From: Cymodocea nodosa | Taxonomy: Eukaryota > Streptophyta > Magnoliopsida > Alismatales > Cymodoceaceae | NCBI GenBank assembly: GCA_036874045.1 | Contig: CM072343.1 | Location: 7,894,001 to 7,958,000 of the forward strand | Direction: 5' to 3' | DNA: 64,000 nt | Part shown: piece by piece, positions 46,614 to 59,719 of the stretch | Layout of the letters: every line of letters starts with the position of its first letter | Numbering within the stretch: position 1 is the first letter of the stretch | Notes under the pieces: model-generated | Databases searched by the model: none | Told to the model about the DNA's origin: nothing | The model's input: the letters and a program-made list of their open reading frames with translations, nothing else | Made by a program: the position numbers and the translations under genes

Positions 46614-48861
46614 CGTTAACTTCTATTTGTTAAGCAGTACCAGAAATGCTTGTTTGGTTTGTTTTTATGCTTATATAAATAATTACTTTTAGAAGTAAAC
46701 AAACAACCCTTCACACAAATTAGATATTAAACCCAATTTGTGCTTTTAACTGCAAGTGCATAATGTATATTGTATTTGTGTGCAAGTACAGGTTGATCCC
46801 ACAGAAATTGAATAAGAATTGTGTACTATTCTAATTTTTACATTGAAGTTTATGTGTGTTTAGTTAAACACTCCATTGAGTTACAGTTAACACAACAGAC
46901 TAAGTTCGTGGAGTTATGGTTAACTCAACGAACTAACCTCGTGGACTTATAGTTAACTCCACGAGCTTATCTTTCCAATTAAATACTGCTATTTACAGAG
47001 GAATTCGGCCAACCATTGGGTGGTTCCACAGATTGTAAATAACAACAATTAAGCTCTTTAATGTTAGTTAATATTAGATTTATCATTAAGCAATACTAAT
47101 ATTCAGATATTTCAAATAGTAATCATTAAAATCTTTAAGTATCTGGAACGAATCAATTTCAGTAAATTGTAAAACTATTTTCTATTTTCTGAATCAAACA
47201 AGCATAAAACATTCATAATACTGATAATGATAACATTAATAACGATACAAAACAAAGAATACAACACTTTAAGACTAAACGTAAACACAGATAATTTGTT
47301 GTTTTTGGTATTTTTGTTTTGATATGTTCCTAAAGATGAATGAAAGGTGAAATGTAAAAATCTCTATCGATAGTAAAAGCTTTCGTCACTACATGCGACA
47401 CGATTACACCATTGAAAACTTAATCACTTACAATCTTGCCTCCTCTCCCTATAGAATTGTGAATCCAGAATTGTAAAATGATCTCTTCAGCATACTAGCA
47501 TCAACCCGAAACCAAGGCTAGAAGTTTTACGATCTCTTGAGATATGAGTCAGTACTTGGTGAAAATGGATTCCCTTCCCGCAACGCGATCACTCCTCATA
47601 ATGGTTGTCAAGCACCATGTTTGGCTCGGAATCGACCCGATATTAGGAAAGTATCCTCACAAACTTCCGATGGTTGGTGATTTTGGTGGTGGTGTGGAGC
47701 TTCAGGGAACTTCTAACGCTACTTGCAGTTAGCGTGGTCCTCTACCTCTACACACACTCTTTTTTTGTCTTTCTCCTCTTCTTTCGTATTTCTTTCTGTA
47801 GTAACTGCTTCTACTTAAATGATCGGTTGGATTTCCTTCATTCATATCAACAATGGTGATTTCTTCTTCATTCCACAAGTAAATTCCTATGTGATACATG
47901 CGATCGTGGTTTTCCTTTGAATGTCCTATTTCTATAACTGCTACAATGGCATATTAGAAAATAAATTGTCTGTGAAGTTACAGATAACTCAATGGACTTA
48001 CTTCGTTGATTTAACTATAAAACACATGCAATAAAGAAATAAGTTGTTAACATAACACATTACCTTAGTTTGTATTCATGTAACTCAACGTGTATAGTTA
48101 TGCTAACTTAACAAGTTATACATGTGCATATCACGTGACATAATAAAGCATTTAAATTCAATACATGCATAATCCTAACTTAACGAGTTCAGATATATAA
48201 CTTACGGTTTTCACTTGCTAACTCAACGAGTACTCACGTGATCTTTTTATACCTTTAAACCTGTAACTAAAGGAGTTAGCACATGATCTTTTAACAAAAA
48301 GAACACTAACTCAACGAGATGTTACTGTTCACCTATACATGATATAAATATATGCAAATAAAATGGATAATGCTTAATATTATAAAACCACACTTAAATC
48401 AGGTTTTCAGATCACGACATGTGTCCTTAATAAGTTTTATGAATAAAAGGATATTTCGGATACTTACAAATCTAACTATTCGATGCCTAGATGCATTTCG
48501 AATAGTTAGCAGATAACTTACCGAAAATCCACTTAAGTCATGCATTATGATTTCAACACGTGTACTCCAAGAAATAAGAAAATATTCTCTTATCGTTAAA
48601 AACATAACTATTCGGTACATGCAATATAACTCTCCGAAATACAAAAAATTTGGATACTTAAGAATTAAAAACCTGCAATTCACCGATAGTTCAGAAATGT
48701 ACTAAATCAATGTTAATTTCCTGAAATTATGTAGATTCTTTCATTAAAGCATATAATAGTGCAATTATAATATAATAGCTTAATTCTTATATGATAAGCT
48801 AAATATTATGTAATTAACCATCATTTAACCCTTAATATTATGCACTTTTTCATTCTAAACA
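46614..48861 (-). repeat. C 5' LTR
   Basis: 2248 bp. G-boxes at 48132, 48235 and 48557. The stretch about 48030-48330 is the reverse complement of the module in copia E's LTR (tgcacatgt, aactcgttaagttag-type units, G-box). The U3 also has atccgaaatg-type repeats. Confidence 0.88.
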
Positions 48862-51543
48862 CTTAACCATAAAGTGGCATTTTTTCCAATTCAAAATCAT
48901 ATTTTTTTCTAAATAATGGGTTAATACTAATTCTAAGTTTTTCAAACACACTTCAAATGAAGTTCCATATATTGTAAAATCATTCATGAATATTTCAAGA
49001 AAATCTTCAATTATTTCAGTGAAAATACATTATATACATCTTTGAAAAGTGGTTAGTGTATTGCATAATCTAAATGGCATTCTTTTAAAGGCATAAGTTC
49101 CATTAGAACATGTGAAAGTTGTTTTCTCTTGATCTTCCAATGCTACTAGAATCTGGTTATATCCTGAATACCCATTTAGGAAACAAAAATACTCTTGACC
49201 TACTAATTTTTCTAGCATTTGATCTAAAAATGCCAAAGGAAAATGATCTTTCCTTGTTATAGCATTCGGCTTCCTATAATCTATACACGCTCTTTAGCCT
49301 GATTAGGTTCTTGTAGGTATCAAGTTTTGACTTTCATTCCTAATGACTGTTATCTCTGATTTCTTTGGAACAACATGGATTGGACTCACCTACGGGCTAT
49401 CAAAAAACAAATATATAATAACATTATCTAACCATTTTATTATTTCCTTCTTGACCACTTCTTTTAGGTTGGGATCTAATCTTCTTTCAAGAATTTTGAC
49501 TAGTTTAGCATTTTCTTCCAAATATATATGGTGTCAGCAAATAGTTAGACTTAACCCTTTTATATCAAGCATAGTTCATCCTATTACTTCCTTATATTTT
49601 CTTACTACCCATTCCAATTTAGAAACTTGATCTTCATTTAAATCTGATGCTACAATTATAGGACAAGTTCTTTCTACTTCAAGAAATCTATAGGTCAATT
49701 CAAGAGATAATGGTATTAAATCTAGATGTTGATCATTAGAAGTCAGAGCTCCTAATTTAACATTCTCATTCATAACAATAAATTCCTCTTGATTTCCTTC
49801 TACTTCTATGCTTAGGTCTTTATCTATATGTTCACTCCCTTCAAGATTTTTAGTATCTAATTGCCTATTTAAGTCTTCTTGAATCACATCTTCTAACACA
49901 TCTCCTTCATCCTCTAGAAAATTTATAATGTGTAAGGACATTTCTAACCTTCATCTCCTTTTGATTTGAAGATATTTAATTGAGTATCTTCATCACTATA
50001 AGCTAATTTCATCATTCCATTTTTGAAATTTATAATTTCCCCCAAAGTTGCTAGAAATGATCTTTCCAAAATTAAAGAAATATCTTTATTCTAATGTATA
50101 GTTTTTTAGGAACCCAAAATGACCATATCCATAGGATAATGAAGTTCTGAACTTTAATCAAGACATCATCTATTTTTCCTCTAAGGTATCTTATACTTTG
50201 ATCTGCTAATTAAATAATAGTACTTGTAGAACTTAAGTCTTTTAATCCTAAGAATACAAATATATCACTTGGTATAACATTTATACCTACACTTAAGTTT
50301 ATTAAGGTTTTATCCAAAGTTGTATTACCTATGGTGCACAATATAACTAGAGTTCCTAGATCAATTAACTTCTTAGGAATTTGCAATAAAAATAGAGAAC
50401 TACTCTACTCTACTAAAAAAACTTTTCTTAATACTTTTTGCTCCCTCTTCTTAGTACACCAAGCCTTAAGAAATTTAGCACAAGGTGGCATCTTCTATAG
50501 TAGATCTAGTAGTGGAATGTTAACTTGAACTTTCTTAAAAATTTCTCATATTTTTTAAGAAATGTTTGTTTTAATCTTTCAAGATAAGACGCTAATGATT
50601 GTGATTTAAGGAATTCTTTTTCTTGGTCCAAATTAATTTCAAATTCTCTTTTATCCATATCTTTTTCTTATCTATTTCTAATTTCACTTTCAGACTCATA
50701 TTTTTCTTCGTTAATCCCTATGTCTTCAAATATTATATGTTCATTTTCATTTTGAAGATTGTTTTCACTTGCATTTAACTCGTTTTCTTTTTGAATTCTA
50801 GGTGACACGTAAGTTCCAGATCTCAATGTTACACATACGTTTTCCAAATTTTCAAAAATTTCATGAATTGCTCCTATTTCTGGTTCTTTCTTAGGGGTTT
50901 AACTTATGATGGTTTCCATATATTCTTTAATTGGATTACATTTCTTAATTCCTATTTCATTTGTAATTTCATTTGTCTTAATGTTATGTAGTTGATGCAT
51001 ATTTTCAAAATTTGAATTTTCACTTATATTCTCTTATTGATTTTTAATGTATTGTACTTTCATTGTAAATTTATCAAGTGCATTAAGCTTTCTTTCTTGA
51101 TCATCTAATCTCATTGCATTTAGTTTTCGATCAACCCTTTTTAGAGTTTGCTCAGTTTCATCAATATAGTTTATCTTAGGTTCTGAATGATTTTCCTGAT
51201 AGTTTAATTGGTTGACTTCTTGATTATAATGCATGTAATCTTCTAGTTTAGTAAGATGTTGGTCTATTCTCAAGTAACTTTGTTCAAGGTTGTCATACCT
51301 ATCCCTATTTTCCCATTCTCTCAACATATTTCCTATCATGAATTAACTATTGGCTGGGTAAACTATATGTGTTTCATACTCATTTCTATCATATTGGATA
51401 TAATTCATTTGTTGCTCTTTTGATCTAGACATCTGTAATCATCTCAACTTCAAATAATCAATAATGTCATGCCCTCCTAAATTGTAGAATTCACATATGC
51501 TAACTTTAGGTTTTAGAAATCTATAAGCATAAGCATATGCCAT
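48862..51543 (-). pseudogene. D gag-protease-RT remnant
   Basis: Starts MAYAYAYRFLKP at 51543 with a degraded knuckle (CEFYNLGGHD, second Cys lost). Gag coiled-coil stretch with ENRDRYDNLEQSYLRIDQ near 51300. Protease block with about 65% recognisable residues. RT with MLEKLVGQEYFCFLNGYSG and FKRMPFRLCN near 49100, ending inside RT where C entered. Many stops. More diverged from A and B than they are from each other, fitting its older place in the nest. Confidence 0.85.
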
Positions 51544-51644
51544 ATTCTTTATGATAAATTCACATAACACCACTATGCTATAATAACAAAACTTAGTATT
51601 TATGATTTTAGACTTTCACTCCCCAACAACGACACTAGAAAACT

Positions 51645-54600
51645 TGTCTTGTTGGCTTAAATATAATTTTTATAAGTAAACAAGCAATTCCCGAACAAGA
51701 TTTAAATCTAGTAAATCTGTTTGTTTAATTTACTACAAGTGCATAATGTCAATTGTATCATGTATCATGTGCAAGAACAAGTCGAATCCATATGGAGTGA
51801 TTGAAATTAGATGCTAAGTTGCTATAGATAAAATGTAGTGTTTACTAACTAAATTGCTCACTCCATTGAGTTACTACTTAACTCAACGAACTAACAAATA
51901 ACTTAACGGACTACCCTTGTTGAGTTACTACTTAACTCAATAGACAGGTTTATGACTCTTTCTCTTTACAATTGTTTTGCATTTGGATTTGGTCATCCAT
52001 TGGGTGATACCAAATAATGCAAACAACTATATATTCTTTGATTGCTACTTATATCAGATTTAACACTAAGTAATTTTAGCATTCAAATACTTCAAATAAT
52101 AAACAAGTTAAGCACAATTTCAAAGCTTTAAACTAACTAGTTTTAAAATAAAGTCATACAATTTCATATTGACTAAAATAAAATAAACACACAGCATTTA
52201 ACAATTACTAACAAACAATACAAACACCAACGATTCAAACACAGAACATAATGAAATAAATGTAAACATATATGTTCCTTAAGGTAGACAATTAAGATAT
52301 GGTAGACTCTCTATTGAAAATAAAAGACTTCTGACATTACATACGACGCGGTTATACCTCTGAAAACTTAACCACTTACTATCAAGCACTCATCTCCCTA
52401 CTAGATTGTGAACCTAGACTTTTGTAAGATGATCTCCTCTTTAGCAAATTGATATCAACCTGAAACCAAGGTTGGAAGCTTCAACTATCTCTTGAGAGAT
52501 GATTTAATGCTTAGTGAAGAAGCATTTCTTTCCTATAATGCGATCACTCCTCCGTAGTGGTTGTCAGTCACCATGGTTTACTCAAAATCAACCCAACTCT
52601 GGAAATTATCCTCACAGACGTCTGATGAATGGTGGGTGGCAATGGAAGATATCTCAAGGAACTTCTAATGCTTTCTGTAGTAAGCGTAGTGTTTAGAATG
52701 AAAAAGTGCATATTATTAACGGTTAAATGATGGTTAATTGCATAATATTTAGCTTATCATATGAGAATTAAGCCATTATGTTATAATTGCACTGTTATAT
52801 GCTTTAATTGAAGAATCTGCTTAATTTTGGGGAATTAATGTTAATTTAGTATATTTATGAACTGTCGGTAAATTGCAGGCTGTGAAATTCTTAAGTATCC
52901 GAAAATGCATCTGAGCATCAGATAGTTATACCTGTAACTCTCCGGAATGTTATTTTATGTTTAAACTGCTGCTGACACGTGTTGAGAGCTGGTAGATTTA
53001 CTTACGTTATAACTCGTTAAGTTAGTATAACTACACGCATTGAGTTACATGAAAATACACTAAGGCAACGCGTTAGGTTAGTGTTATAAACTTAAGTTGA
53101 TATTTTTGCACGTGTTTTATAGTTAAATCAACGAAGGAAGTCCGTTGAGTTATCTGTAACTCCACGGACTATATATTTTCTAATATGCCACTATAGCGGT
53201 TGCAGGAACAGACAGTTGGAAGGAAAAACCACATTTGCACGTATCACGCAGGAATTCAATTGCGTAGGGAGAAAGAAATCATCGTCGTTGATCTAAAGGA
53301 AGGAAATCCAACCGACCATTCAAGCAGAAGCAGTTACCACTGAAGAAATATAAAAGAAAAGAAGAAAAAAAAGAAAGAGTGTGATCGATGGATGGCTAGT
53401 GTATACAAAGGAGGAGCACCGAGCTTTCTATAGACAGTATCGACGATTCTCTGAAGTATCACACCAACCATCGTATCACCACCATAATCACCAATCATCG
53501 GAGGTCTATGAGGATACTTGCCTAATGTCGGGTCGATTCCGAGCCAAACACAGTGCTTGACAACTACTGTGAGGAGTGATCGCGTCGCGGGAAGGGAAGA
53601 CATTTTCACCAAGCGCCGACTCATATTTCAGAAGATCGTAAAGCTTTTAGCCTTGGCTTCGGGTTGATGCCTGTATGCTGAAGAGGAGATCATCTTGCAA
53701 TTTTGGACTCACGATTCTATAGGGAGAGGAGACATAATTGTAAGTGGTTCAATTTTAAGTGGTGTAATCGCGTTGCAAGTAGTGTCGAAAGTATTTACTG
53801 TCAAGTGAAATTACTTTACATTTCACCTTTCACCCATCACATCAAAACAAAAATACCAAAAAACAATTTATCTTTGTTTGTATGTTGTATTTGAGTGTTG
53901 TATTGTTGGTGTTTTATCGTGATTAATGTTATTTGTATCGATTTTATGATTGTTTTATGTTAGTTTTAATTTTACAGTTTATTGAAATTGGTTCGTACAA
54001 AACACTTAAAGATTTTAATGGTTAATGTTTGAATCATTTGAATGTTAGTATTGCATAATGATAAATCCAATGTTAACTAGCATTAAAAAGCTTAATTGAT
54101 GTTATTTACAATCTATGGAATCGCCCAATGGTTGGCCGAATTCCTTTGTAATTAGCAATATTATAAAGAAGAGACAGGCTCGTGGAGTTAACTTAAGTCC
54201 AAGAGGATAGTCCGTTGAGTTATCCATAACTCAACGAACTTAGTCCGTTGAGTTAACTGTAACTCAACAGAGTGCTTATTGAATATAAATTTGAATTGTT
54301 CACAATCAAACATTTCTTAAATTCGTCAGCAATTCCTTGTGAGATCGACCTGTACTTGCACATTGCTACAATAGACACTATGCACTTGCAGTTAAAGTAC
54401 AAATTGGAATTAATATCTAAATTGTATTAAAGGTTGTTTGTTTACTTCTAAAAGAAAGAATAGGCATAAAGATAAATTAACTAAGTAAAAATAGAAGTAA
54501 CAAATCCAAGTTTTTCTAGTGTAGTGTTGGGAAAACACGAACACGTAGCAATCTTGCTCCCCCCTCTTTTGATCTCTTTCAATCATTTTATATTTCTTTC

Positions 54601-55128
54601 CTATAATAACTATTGATGCCAAAATGACTGGCTAGATTTTCCTTTCCCACGTATCAACGACTGTAATTACTCTTTCGTTCCACAATAGAAATCATGGGTG
54701 TGAATCATACAACGTGGTTTTCCTATGCATTTCCCGCAAACTACTCACTATCGTACATTAGATAATAATTGGTTCGAGTTATCGTAACTTAATGGACTTG
54801 CTCCATGGACTTAACTACTAACTCAATGAATTGACTCCATTAAGTTACATTGTAACTCAATAAACTTGTCTAATTCTATAGTTTAATAAAGCAATATGTA
54901 TATAACATTTACCATTTAACATTTAATAATATGCAAAAGTAGTAATTTTCAATCATTCATAAATGATACTTAATTAATGTTAATTCATTCAAATTATGCA
55001 TGTTCTTTGATTAAGTCTTATAATCATGTAAATGTAGCATAATAGCTTAATTCTCATTAGATAAGTTAAATACTATGCCGTTAACCATTCATTAACTACT
55101 AATGTTATGTATAATTTGATTCTAAACA
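51645..55128 (-). repeat. D 5' LTR, split by solo LTR
   Basis: 51645-52689 and 54549-55128, about 1625 bp together, tgtcttgttgg...ttgattctaaaca. Diverged from A-C but with the same terminal ttctaaaca and array motifs (about 51860-51945 and 54780-54860). Confidence 0.82.
52690..54543 (+). repeat. Solo LTR G of the gypsy family, TSD CGTAG
   Basis: 1854 bp, tgtttagaatg...gggaaaacacgaaca, with perfect TSD CGTAG at 52685-52689 and 54544-54548. Very similar to B's LTRs, so it is younger than the D LTR it sits in. Confidence 0.94.
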
Positions 55129-57853
55129 CTCAATTTCTTTGATATTAAATCAACAAATCAAATATCAATATTTCAAGAATATTCTAAGTTTCTCTTTAAG
55201 CATAAGTATTTTTCTTTTTAAAATTAATAAAACATTAAAATTATAAAATTAAGTAAAAAAATAAAGTATTACAATAATTTTACTATAAATACTAGTATCT
55301 TATGTAGCAGATTAGATATTACTAAGATATATATGATAAATATATAATATCTATGAGATAAACAATATCATCAACATTATCAAGGATTTTTATGAAGTTT
55401 AATAGTTTATACATCATATAATCTCCAAATTTCTCATCAAGTGTAATAATAAGTTATTACATTAATACTAAGTATGTAAATAGAACATGAACTTATAACT
55501 CAATATAATTAACTCAATGAGTTCAGCATGTAACATACACATAATATGAATCAAATGTTTAAATAATAACAATTTATCATGAGCAAAAATTAACTTCTTA
55601 AGTTTTATAATACTAACTTAACATGTTGTCTTAGTGTACAAATATGTAACTCAACACATGTAGTTATGTTAACTTAACAAGTTAAACATGTACAACTCAC
55701 ATGATATTGTATAACATTTGTAAAGTTAAAATTCAATACATGCATAATACTAACTCAACGAGTTATTACATACAACCTATAACGTAATGTTGTAAACTTA
55801 ACAAGTTACTCGCGTGCATAGCATATGATACAAACATATGCAATTAAAATATATCATGCTTTAACATTATAAAAGCATGTTATATTAACTCAACGACAAG
55901 TTATATAAAAGTTAGTATAACTCAATGATATTTTATATAACTTAGCACAAATTTAGATCCAATACAAACAAATATATAACTTCAAAACATTTTTTGTATA
56001 AATTGATGTTTTCAATTTAACTTTTTAAATAACAAAATTAATTGATTAGATATTGTTAGTTCATTACTTTCTAAGTTAATTTTGATGATGCAAAACATGT
56101 GTTTGATATTTAATGAAATGTTTTTATCAATCACTATCTTATTTTGCAAATATCTAATTGTTATATATTTAGTAATCTTTTGAAAATAGGTTTTGAAAGG
56201 TTGCATTTTTATCTAAGTGACAAATCAAAGAGTTAAAATGGAAGTCACCGAAAATCTAGGTAATTCAAATAGTTAGCTTGTTTACCTATATGATCGAAGA
56301 GTTAATTCTATAACTATCCGAAAATATTTTTCCTTTGATGAGTTAAGTTTTTCTCTTATTCGGATGGTTTTAATTCTAAGTATTTGAAATGTCTTTGTTT
56401 TTCAAATAATTAACTTTTTATGTTTTGGACAATTAGCTTGTTATGCTCTAAATCTATTTTCGGTTACTTCTTTCTAAAGGACATGTGTCATGCCCTTAAC
56501 GCATAACTTAAGTGATTTTTTAGAAGGTTACAAATGTAACTATCCGAAATGCCTTAAGCATCGGAGAGTTACCTTCAGTAAGTATCTGAAATCTATTTTC
56601 TTCTTCAGATAGTTATTTTTAATATTAATATTTGACTTAAGTGACTTTTCGAAAGGTTATGAATGTAACTATTTGAAATGCCTTAAAAATTGAAAAGTTA
56701 TCTTTTGTAAGTATCCAAAACATGTTTTCTCCATCGGATAGTTTATTTTTAATGTTTTATCTGACTATTCTAGAAGGACACGTGTCTTAATTTAAATGAA
56801 TAACTTAAGTGGCCTTTCAAAATGTTAGCTTTGAACTATCCAAAATGTTTTAAGTTTCAGAAGGTTGGCTTTCTAAGTTTCCAATTTTTTGAATCCTCCG
56901 AAGATCTTATTTTTTACAAAATCTACTACTGCTATTTATTACTTAACTATTTTAGGCAAGATATCTTTTGATTGTAGATCTTAATCAATTATGATTGAAC
57001 ATTACTAGAAATGGATTACTGCATAAGGAATCTAACTAATTTAGAATCCTTTCCAAATATACAAATCTTGAAGGAAGAGTAGAAAAGAATTATAGAAAAT
57101 AGAAGATCAACAATATAGAATATTCAACACACAGAAGGAAAAATTGGTTTTCAGTAATCCTACAAACACTTTGAAGATTCGTCTACAATAATCACTAAAG
57201 ATCAAAGACTATAGATCAATTAGGATTTCTCCTAGGGCTTCAACAATCAACTCTTCACAGAAGTTGTTTTTGTATTATGTGTTTTTAATCATTTTGAGTT
57301 AGTGACTCTTGTACTTAAACTACTTCTATTTTTTTTCTAAAATACCCTAACTCACAAGGGTATTGTGAGTGTACCTTCACAAGGACGAGACCTTAGTGAA
57401 GAGAGTGAAGTGTGAGACTTCACTTTTCTTTAGATTAGGGTCTTGAGTATATAAAGTTGGTACTTTGTATAAGGTTGTTTAGCCTATAAAAAATAACATT
57501 TGTAAGGTTGTTATTAAGCCCATGAAAGAAACATCTGTAAAATTGTTACTTAATTTGCAAAAACAACTTGTTTAAGGTTCATGCTTAGCTTCAAAAGCAC
57601 TTAGTGGAATTCTCAAGGTTGTGGCCTTGAGGAGTAGACTATTTATTTTGGAAAATCACTATAAAATCTTTTATGTTATTTACTTTATACATTGTATATC
57701 AGAGTTCATTAGTGTCAACAACTTCCAAAATTATTTAAAAGTAACTTAAATTTAATTAAGACACTATTCACCCTCCTTCTAATGTGTCATTTGATCCTAA
57801 CAAATATGATTATTTAACATTTTACACGTATCATCAAAATATAATTCTTAACA
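55129..57853 (-). mobile_element. Element J: relic of an E-family copia element
   Basis: Minus strand, split by solo LTR H. 57803-57853 plus about 55440-56053 is the reverse of E's LTR (agatccaatacaaacaaat matches E near 24935; catcaaaatataattctta plus aca matches the LTR start). 55129-55430 is the reverse of E's post-pol spacer (E about 240-420). The rest of the LTR, gag and pol are deleted. D is inserted at 55128/55129. Boundary with host DNA at 57853/57854. Confidence 0.7.
56054..57802 (+). repeat. Solo LTR H, copia type, TSD GATAT/AATAT
   Basis: About 1749 bp, tgttagttcattac...gatcctaaca. The start (attttgatgatgcaaaaca) and the end (attcaccctcctt, then tttgatcctaaca) are copia/SIRE-like. 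Flanks agree at 4 of 5 bases. TATA-like tatataaag at 57448-57456. G-box at 56779. Degenerate repeats with acttaagt at 56506, 56635 and 56803, each with actatccgaaatgc-type motifs like the gypsy LTR repeats. Confidence 0.82.
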
Positions 57854-58440
57854 TAAACACCTCTAACTTTGGAAATTTTTTTCCAAAGTTTCTTTTTCTA
57901 AGGTTTTTCAACTTTACCCGACGACATAGGCCCCCCCTACTCTACCTATTGGACTATCATTCTCATGTTGTTGTTACTCTACCTATCACATTGATCTTGT
58001 GGTCATTTCACCTTCAAGCTCAAAAACCTACCTTTTGTGAGCTTCCCCTAATTTTTTGGCTGCCATGGGGACAATGTTTAGACTTTAAACGCACGAATAG
58101 ATGCTTTGATGATGGCGATTTAATGAACACGAAGATAAAATAGAAAAATAAAACACATGAACAGACGCTTGGAGGGAGGTTGATTTTTTGAAGTTTTCCT
58201 AGACTTATAGAAGAGGAGAGATCTAAAAGAACAAAAAAACCTTTTCTCTTTCAAACAAACCAACTTTACCTACGAAACCCCCCCCCACCCACAATAATTT
58301 TCAAACAAACCAAAGATGATTGTTGCAGCACCGGTTTATTAGCCTACTCCATTGGGAATCGGGTTATTTTAATCGAAAACGAAGGCCATTCTTTTTACGT
58401 TTGACGAGGTGAAGGGGTAGCCTGATAATATTCGAAGAAT
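57854..58440. other. Host flank, no gene recognised
   Basis: First non-repetitive DNA beyond the nest. C-runs at about 57929 and 58270. No supported ORF; the short plus-strand ORF at 57784-58143 crosses the LTR boundary and is not credible. Confidence 0.5.
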
Positions 58441-59719
58441 GGGAGGGCATTTTCGTCATGATGTTCTGCCCCGATAAATCAAAATCCACTTACCGCATTT
58501 TTCATCTGGAGTTGCGTTGCGTCTGGTGCTGGTGTTCGCTTCGCTTGCGTAGGAAAGGTGGAAGAGGGAGAGCGGCCGAACGTTGGGCAGGAGCTGCGGA
58601 TCTGCGTGCAATGCTCGAGCTTAGCGCCATTCCGAAGCTGGAGATCGTGTCCTGAACTCTGCACGATCACATTCGTCTGTATCATTCAATAGTCCGTCCT
58701 CTCACGGCTTGAGTTGTCCTAAGATACCCATCCTCCACTGGCTGGGTTCTGCCGGACGGGAGTTTTGGTTGAAGGCGGAGGTTTTCGCTATTACTTTCCG
58801 AGGTGCGATTCGTTTCGGTAGTCAGTTATTTCTTTTCTTTTGAAAATCTGATTCTGATCCTAATGGTTTTGGATATTGATCAGCAGGATGGAAGTTGTGG
58901 TTTGATCCCTTCCCCTTTTTCGGGAGTTCACGTGCAAGGGCTTGCTGCTGTTTTCCGGTCTTCTTTGAACAAGCTACATTTGCCGAGATATCTACACTTC
59001 TAGTGGTCCTCTTCCAGTTGGAACCGGTGAGTCGGGCTGTTTTTATTGGATAGTTGAAGGAGCATATATTATTAAAAGTGGGACCTGTGCTTGAAAAGGA
59101 GGGAAAGCAGGAAGTTTTATAGGACAGGAGAAAAAAGGTAAATATGGAGGAAATTGAAGGTTGCATCTTTAAAGTTGGGGTATATTGTTTTGATTTTATT
59201 GTTTTAATGGTTTCTTTCTTCCTTCTGTAGCAAGGCTTTTTAAGAAAAAGCAGGCGTGGTGGGACGGAAGTGCTTTGGTTTTGGTTGTATTGCCCCAATC
59301 TCGAAGAAGTGGGGAGGGGTGTCTTGTGCCTGCTGCTGTCTCTTAGTTGTTGGAAGAAGGGTGGAGAGAACCGTTCTTCGGAGAACATACCTCCCATGGT
59401 TTCCCGGAATCTTGCTTCTGTGTTTCGAGGCCGAAATTGGCGAAAAGAAAGAGGAAGTTGGTAAAGTGTTATCTGAATTTGCAGTATATGAAATAATTGG
59501 GTTTTCGGTGTGAGACGAAACTGTAGCTCAAACAATTTGTTCTCTTGCTTTTTGTGTTTGGGTTTTGTACTAGGTGGCGCTGAAAGGGGATTCTTTTTTG
59601 TGGTTCAACTGGTACAAGTAAAGGTTTCTTTTGTGGGTTTGAGAAGAAGAGTTGATCCCTGAGTTGCAAACTAGCATATTTTCTTTCTACTGTTATCTGG
59701 GTTATTCCTTCTTGGAGTT
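58441..59719 (+). promoter_or_regulatory. Promoter and 5' UTR region of the HD-ZIP III gene
   Basis: GC content rises relative to the nest. An in-frame TAG at 59672-59674 closes the frame upstream of ATG 59720. A plausible 5' UTR intron runs from gtgagt at 59027 to ctgtag at 59230. Long, intron-bearing leaders are common in this family. No unambiguous TATA box seen. Short ORFs at 59256-59513 would be upstream ORFs if transcribed. Confidence 0.55.

Larger units (their letters stand above)
26337..48861 (-). mobile_element. Element C: gag-pol-less gypsy derivative, interrupted by E, B and a solo LTR
   Basis: Own sequence is 26337-28545, 43754-44379 and 46248-48861. On the minus strand: 5' LTR 46614-48861, PBS, about 110 bp of leader and gag start, then directly the accessory ORF near codon 30, then the F-box promoter. 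All of gag-pol is missing. E truncates the visible part at the F-box start. C is inserted in D's RT region at 48861/48862. Confidence 0.88.
48862..55128 (-). mobile_element. Element D: older gypsy element of the same family, 5' half
   Basis: Minus strand: 5' LTR 51645-52689 plus 54549-55128 (split by a solo LTR), PBS-like tccccaacaacgacacta at 51620-51637, gag, protease and RT up to C's insertion at 48862. The rest lies beyond C and E, left of the window. Confidence 0.85.

Noticed and set aside
58822..59535. Minus-strand 237-residue ORF opposite the HD-ZIP 5' UTR
   Set aside because: Low-complexity composition, no recognisable domain, and it spans the likely 5' UTR intron. Transcript data would be needed to revive it.
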